Shown here: positions 33,930 through 42,799 of the stretch, one piece after another
Numbering within the stretch: position 1 is the first letter of the stretch
How the letters are laid out: each line of letters starts with the position of its first letter
Assembly (NCBI RefSeq): GCF_018070025.1
Contig: NZ_JAGPYQ010000001.1
Coordinates: forward strand, 5,394,001-5,458,000
Source: Streptomyces liliiviolaceus
Lineage (GTDB): Bacteria; Actinomycetota; Actinomycetes; Streptomycetales; Streptomycetaceae
Length of the DNA: 64,000 nt
Reading direction: 5' to 3'
Notes under the pieces: generated by a model
What the model was told of the DNA's origin: nothing
Database searches by the model: none
The model's input: only the letters and a program-made list of their open reading frames with translations
Made by a program: the position numbers and the translations under genes

Positions 33930-34829
33930 GTGACCTCCCCGCACGACCGGTCCGCCCCGCACGACCGCTCCGCCCCGCCCGCCCCGCACACCCTTCAGGC
34001 CCGGGACCTCACGCTCGGATACGGAGAGCGCGAGATCATCTCGAAGCTCGACGTCGACCTGCCACCCGGCCGCATCACCTGCATCGTGGGCCCCAACGCC
34101 TGCGGCAAGTCGACGCTGCTCCGCTCGATGGCACGGCTGCTCGTGCCGTCGTCGGGAGCGGTCCTCCTCGACGGCCGCAGCATCCAGGAGCTGCCCACCC
34201 GCCAGGTGGCCGCGACGCTGGGCGTGCTGCCGCAGTCCCCGGTGGCGCCGGAGGCGATCACGGTCGCCGATCTGGTCGGCCGCGGCCGGTATCCGCACCA
34301 GGGCTGGTTCCGGCGCTGGACGGCGTCGGACACCGAGGCCGTCGCCGCGGCCATGCTCGCCACCGACGTCCTCGATCTCGCCGACCGGCCGCTGGACGAA
34401 CTCTCCGGCGGGCAGCGCCAGCGCGTCTGGATCGCCATGGCCCTGGCCCAGGAGACCGACCTCCTGCTGCTGGACGAGCCCACCACCTACCTCGACATCA
34501 GCCACCAGCTGGACGTCCTGGACCTGCTGACCGACCTCAACCGGCAGCGCGGCGTCACCCTCGCCGTCGTCCTGCACGATCTCAACCTCGCGTGCCGGTA
34601 CGCCGACCACCTCATCGCGATGAAGGACGGCCGGGTCGTCGCCGAGGGCACCCCGACCGCGATCGTCACCGAGGAGTTGGTGCACGAGGTGTTCGGGCTG
34701 CGCAGCGCGGTCGTCCCGGACCCGGCGTCGGCCACACCCCTGATCGTTCCGATGGGGCGGCACCACATCACGGTGCCGCAGGCCGACGGCGCCCCTCTCA
34801 CCTCGTCCCCGTCCCCGTCCCCGTCATGA
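33930..34829 (+). CDS. Ferric-siderophore ABC transporter ATP-binding protein
   Basis: A 299-residue FepC/FhuC-type ATPase: Walker A GPNACGKST (about 50-58), signature LSGGQRQR, Walker B LLLLDEPTTYLD and switch histidine in AVVLHDLN. GTG 33930 is chosen because AAGGAG stands seven bases before it; GTG 33861 would add 23 residues and lacks such a site. The C-terminus ends in a short SPSPSPS tail. It powers the two permeases upstream. Confidence 0.92.
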   Translation: MTSPHDRSAPHDRSAPPAPHTLQARDLTLGYGEREIISKLDVDLPPGRITCIVGPNACGKSTLLRSMARLLVPSSGAVLLDGRSIQELPTRQVAATLGVLPQSPVAPEAITVADLVGRGRYPHQGWFRRWTASDTEAVAAAMLATDVLDLADRPLDELSGGQRQRVWIAMALAQETDLLLLDEPTTYLDISHQLDVLDLLTDLNRQRGVTLAVVLHDLNLACRYADHLIAMKDGRVVAEGTPTAIVTEELVHEVFGLRSAVVPDPASATPLIVPMGRHHITVPQADGAPLTSSPSPSPS

Positions 34830-34896
34830 ACCCCTGACCCCGTTTCTCCCCTCTGTGTCGAGTACTTCGATGAACCTCCCGGAAAGAGCACCCACC

Positions 34897-35925
34897 ATGT
34901 CCTCTCGCCCCGCCGACTCCGGCTTCCGACGCCGCCCCGGCCGTCTGCGCCTGCTGACCGGCGCCCTCGCGCTCACCCTGATGGGAACGCTGGCCGCCTG
35001 CGGTTCGTCCGACGAGTCCAGCACCCAGGACAGCGCCGCCCAGCCGTCCGACGGCGCGTTCCCGGCGAAGGTCGCCACCAAGTTCGGCACGGTCACCGTG
35101 GACGAGGCGCCCAAGCGTGTGGTGGCGCTCGGCTGGGGAGACGCCGAGGCCGCGCTCTCGCTCGGCGTCCAGCCGGTCGGGGCCAGCGACTGGCTCGCCT
35201 TCGGCGGCGACGGCCTCGGCCCCTGGGCCAAGGGCCTCTACGACAAGAGCCCGCAGAAGATCGGCACGCTGGAGCCCGAGTACGAGAAGATCGCGGCCCT
35301 CAAGCCCGACCTGATCCTGGACACCAAGTCCAGCGGCGACCAGACGCGTTACGACACCCTGAGCAAGATCGCGCCGACCATCGGTGTGCCCAAGGGCGGC
35401 GACCAGTACAAGATCTCCTGGGCGAAGCAGACCACCATGGTCGCCCAGGCCCTCGGTCTCCCGGACGACGGGGAGAAGCTGATCGCCGAGACCGAGAAGA
35501 AGTTCAGCGACGCCGCGAAGGCGCACCCGGAGTTCAAGGACAAGACCATCACGCTCGGTTCGCGGACCGCGTCCGCCTGGGGCGCGTACGTCCGCGGCAC
35601 CGGCCGGGTCGACTTCGTCGAGCGGCTCGGGTTCAAGAACAGCCCCGCCATCGAGGCCAAGGCCGGGTCCGCGTTCTCCGTGCCCGTCTCGGAGGAGAAC
35701 CTCAACCTCCTCGACGCCGACCTGACCGTGATGGCGCCCATCGGCATCACCGCGAAGAAGATCAGCTCCGACCCCCTCTTCAAGGCCGTACCGTCCGTGA
35801 AGAAGGGCCACTCCGTCGTCTTCGACGACCAGAACATCAGCTCGGCCTTCGCGATGGACTCCGTACTGTCGGTCGACTACGCGCTGGAGCACGTGGTGCC
35901 CCTGTTCGCGGCGGCCCTCAAGTAG
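34897..35925 (+). CDS. Ferric-siderophore-binding lipoprotein
   Basis: A 342-residue iron-siderophore-binding protein of the FepB/FhuD family. The signal peptide ends in the lipobox LAAC (cysteine about residue 36). The mature protein has the class III two-lobe pattern, with PKRVVALGWGDAEAALSLGVQPVG, IAALKPDLIL and NLLDADLTVM. ATG 34897 with GGAAAG upstream is the start; 14 codons more are open. It is the last gene of the iron operon, 67 bp after the ATPase. The siderophore is not identifiable from sequence. Confidence 0.92.
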   Translation: MSSRPADSGFRRRPGRLRLLTGALALTLMGTLAACGSSDESSTQDSAAQPSDGAFPAKVATKFGTVTVDEAPKRVVALGWGDAEAALSLGVQPVGASDWLAFGGDGLGPWAKGLYDKSPQKIGTLEPEYEKIAALKPDLILDTKSSGDQTRYDTLSKIAPTIGVPKGGDQYKISWAKQTTMVAQALGLPDDGEKLIAETEKKFSDAAKAHPEFKDKTITLGSRTASAWGAYVRGTGRVDFVERLGFKNSPAIEAKAGSAFSVPVSEENLNLLDADLTVMAPIGITAKKISSDPLFKAVPSVKKGHSVVFDDQNISSAFAMDSVLSVDYALEHVVPLFAAALK

Positions 35926-35945
35926 GTCCGGCGCTCAAGCATTCC

Positions 35946-37019
35946 TCACGCGGTGGCCGCCCACACCCGGTCCGCGTAGTCGAGGAAGTTGCGTCCGAGG
36001 ATCTTCTCGATGCGTTCGGAGCGGTATCCGCGCCGTTCCAGGAGGTGGATCAGTTCCCTGAACTGGTCCACCCCGCGCAGGTCCAGGACGAAGGGGAGTG
36101 TGTCGGCGCGCTCGCCTGCCGCGCCGACCCCGGCCGCCCGGCGCAGCGCCACATGCTCGGCGAGATCCGCGCGATAGGCGTCGAGGTCGTCGATCGAGGT
36201 GACGGGCCCGTCGGTGCCGATGCCGACGTGGTCCTCACCGCACACGTTCACGGCGTGGTCGATGTGCTCGACGACGTCCGCGGCCGTGGCGTGCCCGGAC
36301 AGGCTGAGGAACGGCATGAAGTAGATGCCCACGAACCCCCCGCGCGAGGCGACCAGCCGCAGTTCCTCGTCGGTCTTGTTGCGGGGCAGATCGGCCAGCG
36401 CCCGGCAGCCGGTGTGGTTGATCGACACCGGCGTACGGGAGAGGGCCGCGGCCTCCAGGCAGGTGCGCTCGCCGCTGTGCGAGAGGTCGACCATCACGTC
36501 GTGTGCGTTCAGCGCCTCGACCACATGGCGGCCGAAGTCGCTCAGGCCCCGGTTGGCCGGTGCCATGGAGCCGTCTCCGATGTGATTGGCCTGGTTGTAG
36601 GTGAGTTGCACGACGCGCACGCCCAATTCGGCGAACGTGGCGACGCGGTCGATGTCCTCGCCGACCGCGACGGCGTTCTGGAAGCCGTAGACGACACCGA
36701 TCCGGCCCTCCTCCCGTGCCCGGTGGAGGTCGGCGACCGTGCGCACCTTCAGCAGGTCGGCCGCGTGCTCCCGCACGATCCCGTCCCACACGTCGATCTC
36801 GTGCAGCGTGTGCTCGTACGGCGGCAGGTCGCCCATGGTGTAGCCGAGGGTGATGTTGACGGCGATGAGGCCCGAGGCGTGGGCGTCCGCCAAGGTGCGG
36901 GCGTCGATGGTGAGTTGCTCGCTGCTCTGGTTGAGCTGTGCGGCGGCCCCGGCCGACCGGGGCGCGTTCGGGTTGTCGAGCTGTCCGAGCGCGTTGATGA
37001 TCATGGGTGTGGAGTTCAT
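35946..37019 (-). CDS. Peptidase M19 (membrane dipeptidase)-family protein, atypical N-terminus
   Basis: A 357-residue protein of the renal-dipeptidase family. Recognisable blocks are VVYGFQNAVAVGED, VVQLTYNQANHIGDGS, VDLSHSGERT (zinc-site histidine), SINHTGCRAL and VGIGTDGP. The canonical first metal motif HxD near the N-terminus is absent: the equivalent position reads INALGQLDNPN. This subgroup may therefore use a different metal site or substrate. ATG 37019 is preceded by AAGGAAA and overlaps the amidohydrolase stop by ATGA, so the two are co-translated. It probably hydrolyses a dipeptide or related amide in the cytoplasm; no signal peptide is present. Confidence 0.85.
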   Translation of the reverse strand: MNSTPMIINALGQLDNPNAPRSAGAAAQLNQSSEQLTIDARTLADAHASGLIAVNITLGYTMGDLPPYEHTLHEIDVWDGIVREHAADLLKVRTVADLHRAREEGRIGVVYGFQNAVAVGEDIDRVATFAELGVRVVQLTYNQANHIGDGSMAPANRGLSDFGRHVVEALNAHDVMVDLSHSGERTCLEAAALSRTPVSINHTGCRALADLPRNKTDEELRLVASRGGFVGIYFMPFLSLSGHATAADVVEHIDHAVNVCGEDHVGIGTDGPVTSIDDLDAYRADLAEHVALRRAAGVGAAGERADTLPFVLDLRGVDQFRELIHLLERRGYRSERIEKILGRNFLDYADRVWAATA

Positions 37020-38326
37020 CGGGTTTCCTTGTACGCGCCTCGCTCGAAGCGGTGGCCGCGCTTGACGGTCAGCGTGACGCTGCGCAGGTGGTCGATGTCG
37101 AGCAGCGGATTCTCGTCCAGGACGGCGAAGTTGGCGAGCTTGCCCGCCTCGACACTGCCCATGAGGTCCTCGGCTCCGGCGCTCCGGGCGCCGATCAGGG
37201 TGGCCGAGCGCAGTACTTCCTCGGGCGGGATGCCGCAGCGGCGCACGAGGAACGCCAACTCCTCGAACAGGGCGGGGAAAGGGTCGCCGGGAGGGGTCTC
37301 GTAGTCGGTGCCGGTGGAGAGGTCCACGCCGGCGCGGTACGCCTGAGCCGTGATGTGCGCGGCCAGTTGCGCGTTGGCCCGCGCGCGTTCGGCGTCCTCG
37401 GGCCCCTCCCCCGTCAGCTCGTCGCTCTCCCACATGCCGGCGGTCGCGTCGAGCACGGTTCCGCGGCGGCACATCAGGGCGAAGAGTTCGTCGAGGTGCG
37501 GATCGTCCTCGGCGGCGAACCGCTGGTGATCGACCCGTGGTTTGTCCTTGTACGTCGTCAACGGCCCCTCGGCGCCCTCGAAGGCGAGCAACGTGACGTG
37601 GGAGACGCTGTCGACACCGGCCTCGACGACCTGTCGGGGCGTGGCGGGGAAGACCGCGGCGTGCGCCCAGACGGGGATGCCCTGGCGGTGTGCCTCGGCG
37701 GTGATCGCGGCGACCGTGGCGTGGTCGAGGTCGGCGTACACCTTGATGGCGGCGGCGTGCGTGCCGCGCGCGAGGGCCACCGCCACGCGCAGGTCCGTGT
37801 CGGGGGTGATGGCCTGCATCCACGGCACGGCGCCCGGGATCTCCCCCTGGGAGACCTGGTGGGTGCGCGGGTCGTCGAAGAAGCCGGGCCCGGCCATCAG
37901 TGCGGCGTAGCGGATGTCCGGGCCGGGGATCTCGCCGACGAGGGTGGCCCGCGCGAGGTCGCCGACCTGCCGCAGATCGTCCGCCATGTCGCGGATCGCC
38001 GTCACGCCGCTGTGGACGAGCCGGTCGAGGACCGCTTCGGCGGCGGGCCGGTCGGGCGGTGTGGCGATGTGCTGGTGGGAGTCGATCAGCCCCGGCATGA
38101 CGAAGCGTCCGTCGAGGTCGTGGACGCGCGTGTCGGCAGGGAGCGAGGCGGCGATCTCCGTGTCGTCACCGACCGCCCGGATCGTCGCGCCGTCGACGAC
38201 GATCGACGTCGAGGGGCGGGGCGCCCGTCCGGTTCCGTCGAACAGCGTGGCGCCGCGATACACGGCGACCGTCCCCGTCGGCGGCGGGGCGTGCGGGGTC
38301 GGCGCTCCCGAGGCCTCGTTCGTCAT
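37016..38326 (-). CDS. Amidohydrolase (imidazolonepropionase/prolidase-like)
   Basis: A 436-residue metal-dependent hydrolase of the amidohydrolase superfamily. Metal ligands are visible as HQH in GLIDSHQHIATPP, H in WAHAAV, H in SVSHVTL and D in DLSTGTDYET; the TIM barrel is flanked by the usual small beta-domain (GRFVMPGL, GKLANFAVLDENPL). ATG 38326 with GAGAGGCG upstream is the start; the open frame before it is antisense to the intergenic region. It forms an operon with the M19 gene and is divergent from an IclR gene. Such enzymes hydrolyse cyclic amides or X-Pro dipeptides; the substrate is not known. Confidence 0.88.
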   Translation of the reverse strand: MTNEASGAPTPHAPPPTGTVAVYRGATLFDGTGRAPRPSTSIVVDGATIRAVGDDTEIAASLPADTRVHDLDGRFVMPGLIDSHQHIATPPDRPAAEAVLDRLVHSGVTAIRDMADDLRQVGDLARATLVGEIPGPDIRYAALMAGPGFFDDPRTHQVSQGEIPGAVPWMQAITPDTDLRVAVALARGTHAAAIKVYADLDHATVAAITAEAHRQGIPVWAHAAVFPATPRQVVEAGVDSVSHVTLLAFEGAEGPLTTYKDKPRVDHQRFAAEDDPHLDELFALMCRRGTVLDATAGMWESDELTGEGPEDAERARANAQLAAHITAQAYRAGVDLSTGTDYETPPGDPFPALFEELAFLVRRCGIPPEEVLRSATLIGARSAGAEDLMGSVEAGKLANFAVLDENPLLDIDHLRSVTLTVKRGHRFERGAYKETR

Positions 38327-38403
38327 CTTCGCCTCTCGCTCATCTCGCTCATCTCGCCCGGGGTGGTCAGGGTGGTCGTCCCGTTCAGGATCACCCTGCC
38401 AGT

Positions 38404-38443
38404 TGTTGCGCTGTACGTAACACATGTAACATCTCCCGCAACA
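38404..38443. promoter_or_regulatory. Candidate IclR operator region
   Basis: Inside the divergent amidohydrolase/IclR region, TGTTGCG (38404-38410) and CGCAACA (38437-38443) form a perfect inverted repeat around 26 bases. That interval contains a GTAACA direct repeat (38417-38422 and 38426-38431, nine bases apart). It is the most AT-rich part of the region and a good place for regulator binding. Confidence 0.45.
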
Positions 38444-38492
38444 GACAGCACCGTACGCCGCCGTGCCCCGACGCCACAAGGAGTGGTCGGAC

Positions 38493-39281
38493 TTGCCCGA
38501 AGCACCCCGCACCGCCGTGGACAAGGCCCTGGACCTGGTCGAGGCCGTCGCACGGGCGCCGTACCCGCCGCGCCTGACCGACCTGGCCGAGGAGGTCGGG
38601 CTGCATCGGGCGACCGCCTACCGCGTCCTCCTCGATCTGGTACGCCGGGGGTGGGTGCTGCGGGCCGGTGACCGTTATCTGCCCGGCACCGCGGTGCTCC
38701 AGTTGTCGTCGTCCGCGGCCAGGAACTCACTGACGGCCATCGCCCGCCCGGTGCTCACCGAGCTGTCCGCGCGCACCGGCATGATGGCCAACCTCCAGGT
38801 CCTGGAGGACGACCGGTCGCGGGTGATCGACGCCGTACGGCCCGAGCGGCTCGCGATGATCACCGACCTGATCGGCGAGGGCCTGCCGGTCCACCGGTTC
38901 GCGGGCCCCCTCGCCCTGGTCGCCGCGCTCGACCCCGCCGCCCGCGCCCCCTATCTGCGTCCCGCCGAAGCGGCAGGGCACCCGCTGGAGGGTCCCGACG
39001 GGCTGCTGGCCGACATCGAACGCGCGGAACGGACCGGGTTCGCCGTCGAACACGGCCGCAACGAACAGCCCGTCGCCTCGCTCGGCCGAGTCGTCTCACC
39101 GACGTCCGGAGCGCCGGTCTGCGCGCTGACGGTCGTCGGCCTGGACGCCGAATTCACACCCACCCGCCTCCTCGAACTGCGGGAGCACCTGCGCGAGGCC
39201 ACCGACACGCTGCGACGGCTCCTGACCGCCCCCGGCGCATCCGCGCCCTCCTCCTCCGACCCGGCGAACGGACCGACATGA
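38493..39281 (+). CDS. IclR-family transcriptional regulator
   Basis: A 262-residue regulator. The N-terminal winged helix is TAVDKALDLVEAVARAPYPPRLTDLAEEVGLHRATAYRVLLDLVRRGWV in residues 5-50, and the GAF-like effector domain runs from about 75 to 250. I start at TTG 38493, nine bases after AAGGAG; GTG 38463 would place that site inside the gene. It overlaps the cyclodeaminase gene by ATGA and is divergent from the amidohydrolase operon. It most likely controls both. Confidence 0.88.
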   Translation: MPEAPRTAVDKALDLVEAVARAPYPPRLTDLAEEVGLHRATAYRVLLDLVRRGWVLRAGDRYLPGTAVLQLSSSAARNSLTAIARPVLTELSARTGMMANLQVLEDDRSRVIDAVRPERLAMITDLIGEGLPVHRFAGPLALVAALDPAARAPYLRPAEAAGHPLEGPDGLLADIERAERTGFAVEHGRNEQPVASLGRVVSPTSGAPVCALTVVGLDAEFTPTRLLELREHLREATDTLRRLLTAPGASAPSSSDPANGPT

Positions 39282-40228
39282 GTGGTGTCCTCGTTCTCGA
39301 CCGCGCCCGGACCCGCGCGGCGCTCGACCCGCACCAGGTCATGGACGCGGTGGCACAGGCTCTGATCGCCGTCAGCCGGGGCGAGGCCTCCGCACCGCCG
39401 CGCGTCGCCGCCCGCGCCCCCGGCGGGCTGCTGGGCGTCATGCCCGGGTACGTCCCCGGGCTCGGGCTCGCCGCCAAGCTCGTCTCGGTGTTCGCGGACC
39501 CGGCTCAGGCCGGACGGAGCAGCCACCGCGGCATCGTCGCCCTCTTCGATCCCGAGGACGGCCGCCCGCTGGCCCTCCTCGACGCCGAGGCCCTCACGGA
39601 GACACGTACCGCCGCGGCGGCCACCCACAGCGCCCTCGCCCTGGCCGCGCCCCGGCCCGGCCGCATCGCCGTCATCGGTGCCGGAGCCCAGGCGCGGGCA
39701 CAGCTCTCGTTGCTCGCGCTCCTCGACCCCACGACGCCCGTAGCCGTGGCCGGACGCGATCCGCGGAGGGTCCGCGACGCGGCCGCTCTGCACCCCGCGG
39801 CCGAGCCCGCGCCGAGCGCCGAAGCGGCCGTGCGCGATGCGAGGGTGGTGTTCTGCTGCACCGGCGCCGTCCGCCCGGTGATCCGCCGGGACTGGCTCGC
39901 GCCGGGCGCCCATGTCAGTTCGGTGGGCGGCTCCCACGGCCCCGAGGTGGACGCCGACACCGTCCGGGACGCCCTCCTCTTCGCGGAGTGGCCCGGCGCC
40001 CACACCGCCGCGCCGCCGGCGGGCGCGCACGAGTTGCAGGACCTGCCCGAGGGAAAGGCCGTCACCCTCCTCGGCGCCGTCCTCTCCGGTACGCACCCCG
40101 GCCGCCGGGAGGAGACCGGACCGACCCTGTTCAAGTCCACCGGACACGCCGCCCTGGACGTGGCGGCGGCGCATGTCGCCCACGCTGTCGCCGTGCGCGA
40201 GGGGTGGGGCACGACCGTCGACCTGTGA
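39278..40228 (+). CDS. Ornithine cyclodeaminase/mu-crystallin-family protein
   Basis: A 316-residue NAD-dependent enzyme. The substrate lysine is in LAAKLVSVF, the arginine in LTETRTAAA and the dinucleotide loop in VIGAGAQARAQ (about 128-138). Members make proline from ornithine, reduce or oxidise imino acids, or act on alanine; residue patterns alone do not decide. Coupling to an IclR regulator, and proximity to a dipeptidase-like and an amidohydrolase gene, suggests that it handles an amino acid freed by them. Confidence 0.88.
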   Translation: MSGVLVLDRARTRAALDPHQVMDAVAQALIAVSRGEASAPPRVAARAPGGLLGVMPGYVPGLGLAAKLVSVFADPAQAGRSSHRGIVALFDPEDGRPLALLDAEALTETRTAAAATHSALALAAPRPGRIAVIGAGAQARAQLSLLALLDPTTPVAVAGRDPRRVRDAAALHPAAEPAPSAEAAVRDARVVFCCTGAVRPVIRRDWLAPGAHVSSVGGSHGPEVDADTVRDALLFAEWPGAHTAAPPAGAHELQDLPEGKAVTLLGAVLSGTHPGRREETGPTLFKSTGHAALDVAAAHVAHAVAVREGWGTTVDL

Positions 40229-40389
40229 GCGCCCGCCGCCCACTTGGTGCCGACAGCCCTGTGTCGGTCGCCTGTAGACACCCTTCGAGAGCTGTCGGTC
40301 AGGTGTCGGCGGCATGTCGGCGCGGGCTGAAACCTTGCTGGAGATCCGCCGGGCACCTCCGGCAGACGTACGACAGGCGAGGACCCACC

Positions 40390-41622
40390 ATGACCACTCA
40401 ACCCACCCCAGGCACTCAGAACGCTGACAGCACTGACCGCAGTGACAGCGCTGAGGGCACTCATGTGACGATCATCGGCGCCGGGCTCGGCGGGCTCACG
40501 CTGGCCCGCGTCCTGCACGTCCACGGCATCCCGGCCACGGTCTACGAGGCCGAGGCCTCACCGACGGCGCGTGCGCAGGGCGGAATGCTCGACATCCACG
40601 ACTACAACGGACAGCCGGCCCTGGAGACGGCAGGCCTCCTCGACGAGTTCCGCGCCCTCGTCCTGGAGGGCCGCGAGGCGATACGGGTCCTCGACGTGGA
40701 CGGGTCCGTCCTGTTCGACAAGGCCGACGACGGCACGGGCGTCCGCCCCGAGGTGCTGCGCGGCGAGCTGCGGCGGATACTGCTCGACTCGCTCCCGGCC
40801 GGCACCGTCCGCTGGGGGCACAAGGTCAGCGGCACCCGTGCGCTCGGCGAGGGGCGGCACGAGGTGACCTTCGCCGACGGCACCACCGTCGTCACGAGCC
40901 TGCTGGTCGGCGCGGACGGCGCATGGTCGCGGGTCAGGCCGCTGCTCAGCGCCATCACCCCCGAGTACGCCGGCATGTCGTTCGTCGAGACCTATCTGTT
41001 CGACAGCGAGACCCGGCACCCGGCCAGTGCGAAGGCGGTCGGCGGCGGGTCGATGTTCGCGCTCACCCCTGGCCGGGCGATCCTGGCCCACCGGGAGAGC
41101 GGCGGCACCCTCCACGCCTATGTGATGCTCAGCGAGTCGCGGGAGTGGTTCGCGGGCATCGATTTCGGCGACTCCGCCGCGGTCACCGCGCGGATCGCGA
41201 AGGAGTTCGACGGCTGGGCACCGGAGCTGACCGCGCTGATCACCGACACTGAGACCGCGCCGGTGCTGCGTCCCCTCAACGCCCTGCCCGTCGGACACCG
41301 GTGGGACAGGGTGCCGGGGGTGACCCTGCTCGGCGACGCCGCCCACCTCTCGGTCCCGAACGGCGAAGGCGCCAACCTCGCCATGTACGACGGCGCCGAA
41401 CTCGGCAAGGCCCTCGCGGCCCGCCCCGAGGACGTCGAAGGCGCCCTCGCCGAGTACGAGGAGGCCATGTTCACCCGCGGCACCGAAGCCGCCGCCGAGG
41501 GCACCGAACTCCATGAGCTGCTCTACGGCGACAAGACCCCCCACAGCCTGATCTCCATGTTCAACGGAGGCAACGGGGCCACCGGAGACAACGGGGACGG
41601 CGGGGACGACCGGACGCCGTGA
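40390..41622 (+). CDS. FAD-dependent monooxygenase, TetX-like
   Basis: A 410-residue class A flavoprotein hydroxylase. The FAD-binding loop is IIGAGLGGLTLARVL (about 28-42), then YEAEASPTARAQGGMLDIH, the LLVGADGAWS motif and GDAAHLSVPNGEGANLAM (about 315-332). The QGGMLDIH and LDIHDYNGQPAL features are shared with TetX and related tetracycline-degrading or antibiotic-modifying enzymes. ATG 40390 is preceded by GAGGA. The first 22 residues and the glycine-rich last 20 are disordered. It stands alone, with 161 bp of GTCGG-rich spacer before it. Confidence 0.88.
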   Translation: MTTQPTPGTQNADSTDRSDSAEGTHVTIIGAGLGGLTLARVLHVHGIPATVYEAEASPTARAQGGMLDIHDYNGQPALETAGLLDEFRALVLEGREAIRVLDVDGSVLFDKADDGTGVRPEVLRGELRRILLDSLPAGTVRWGHKVSGTRALGEGRHEVTFADGTTVVTSLLVGADGAWSRVRPLLSAITPEYAGMSFVETYLFDSETRHPASAKAVGGGSMFALTPGRAILAHRESGGTLHAYVMLSESREWFAGIDFGDSAAVTARIAKEFDGWAPELTALITDTETAPVLRPLNALPVGHRWDRVPGVTLLGDAAHLSVPNGEGANLAMYDGAELGKALAARPEDVEGALAEYEEAMFTRGTEAAAEGTELHELLYGDKTPHSLISMFNGGNGATGDNGDGGDDRTP

Positions 41623-41750
41623 ACCGCGGACGGTCACCGCGCCGCGGGCGCGGCGGGCACTGACGGCGCCGACAGGCCTCGTGCGCCATCCGGGCACTCG
41701 TGCCACCGCGGCGGCATAGGTGTCCGCGCTCCGCGGGCATGCGGCAGAGC

Positions 41751-42245
41751 ATGAACCAACCGAACGACGGTCCCGACCGGGCCCATCGGCGCCCCGAGGG
41801 AGTCAGTGACGAGACCGTGGAAGCGCTCGGTGCGCTGTCCAAGGCGCTGGAGACCACCGAGCGGGCCCGGGGCCATCTGTACTCCTTCCATCAGCTGACC
41901 GGAGGGGCCGACCTGGAGCTGGACCGCGCGGTCGGCCTCCTCCGCGAGGCGGGCCACACCGAGTACGCCGACCGTGTGGAGCGCGAGATCCTGGGCCGCA
42001 ATGTGATCCCCGGTCACTGGACGTTCCAGATCGTCGAGGCCTACGACGGGACCTACTACCAGCCCTTCAAGGAACTGGAGCGAAGTGCCCTGCGGGACCT
42101 CGCGGACGGACGCGACCACCTCTACGAGGCCGAGATGAAGGAGAACCGCCGCACGACGGGCCACCGCGATCACACCGCCCGCCCGGACAGCCCGAACACC
42201 CCGGGCACACCAGACAGTCCGGACAGTGCGAACAGTGCGTCTTAG
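41751..42245 (+). CDS. Conserved actinobacterial protein of unknown function
   Basis: A 164-residue soluble protein. The core (about 18-125) is helical with GALSKALETTERARGHLYSFHQLTG and LGRNVIPGHWTFQIVEAYDDG-like text (here EAYDGTYYQPF), which suggests a folded domain with many charged and aromatic residues. The last 30 residues are a repetitive Pro/Ser/Asp tail encoded by GACAGT-type repeats. ATG 41751 is chosen; ATG 41739 or 41700 is possible. I do not recognise the family. Confidence 0.7.
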   Translation: MNQPNDGPDRAHRRPEGVSDETVEALGALSKALETTERARGHLYSFHQLTGGADLELDRAVGLLREAGHTEYADRVEREILGRNVIPGHWTFQIVEAYDGTYYQPFKELERSALRDLADGRDHLYEAEMKENRRTTGHRDHTARPDSPNTPGTPDSPDSANSAS

Positions 42246-42322
42246 TCGGTTTCCCGGGCCCGTCCCGTCTCAGGTGGATGTCGGCAGTCCGTCGGGCGTG
42301 ATGAACTCCATGAGGGTCGTCC

Positions 42323-42799
42323 TCATCGTGGGGCCATGCTCTCGGCGAGCGCCGCCAGTTGACCCGCGACCGTGCCCCAGCCGTCGGCGAAGCCGAGCTT
42401 GTCGTGCCGGGCACGGGACTCCGGGTCGCCGTGCCGCACGAGCATCCGGTAGTCGGTACCGTCCGGGTGCTCGTGCAGCGTGATGGTGGCGGTCATCGTG
42501 ACCGGGGCTGGATTCGCCGGGCGCCAGGTGCTGTCGACGGCGTTGGTGAACACGATCCGCTGGAGTTCGTCGACGGCGAGGAAGCACGCGTCCAGATGCG
42601 GGACGAACTCGGTGGCGTCATCGCTCATCCGCGTCACGAACGCCCCGCCGGGCCGCAGTTCCAACTGGTCCACCCGACAGCGCATCGGGGCCGGGAGCCA
42701 CCACTTCTCCAGCCGGGACGGGTCGGCCCACGCACTCCACACGGTCGCGCGCGGCGCGCGGATGATCCGCTCCAGGCTGAGATCGAGGTCGGGATTCAC
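42323..42799 (-). CDS. SRPBCC/AHSA1-domain protein
   Basis: A 158-residue START-like (Aha1 C-terminal) protein: SLERIIRAPRATVWSAWADPSRLEKWW at the N-terminus and a helix HDKLGFADGWGTVAGQLAALAE at the end, forming a hydrophobic ligand cavity. GTG 42799 overlaps the stop of the ArsR gene by GTGA. ArsR-SRPBCC pairs are very common in actinomycetes, but their ligand is generally unknown. Confidence 0.9.
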   Translation of the reverse strand: MNPDLDLSLERIIRAPRATVWSAWADPSRLEKWWLPAPMRCRVDQLELRPGGAFVTRMSDDATEFVPHLDACFLAVDELQRIVFTNAVDSTWRPANPAPVTMTATITLHEHPDGTDYRMLVRHGDPESRARHDKLGFADGWGTVAGQLAALAESMAPR

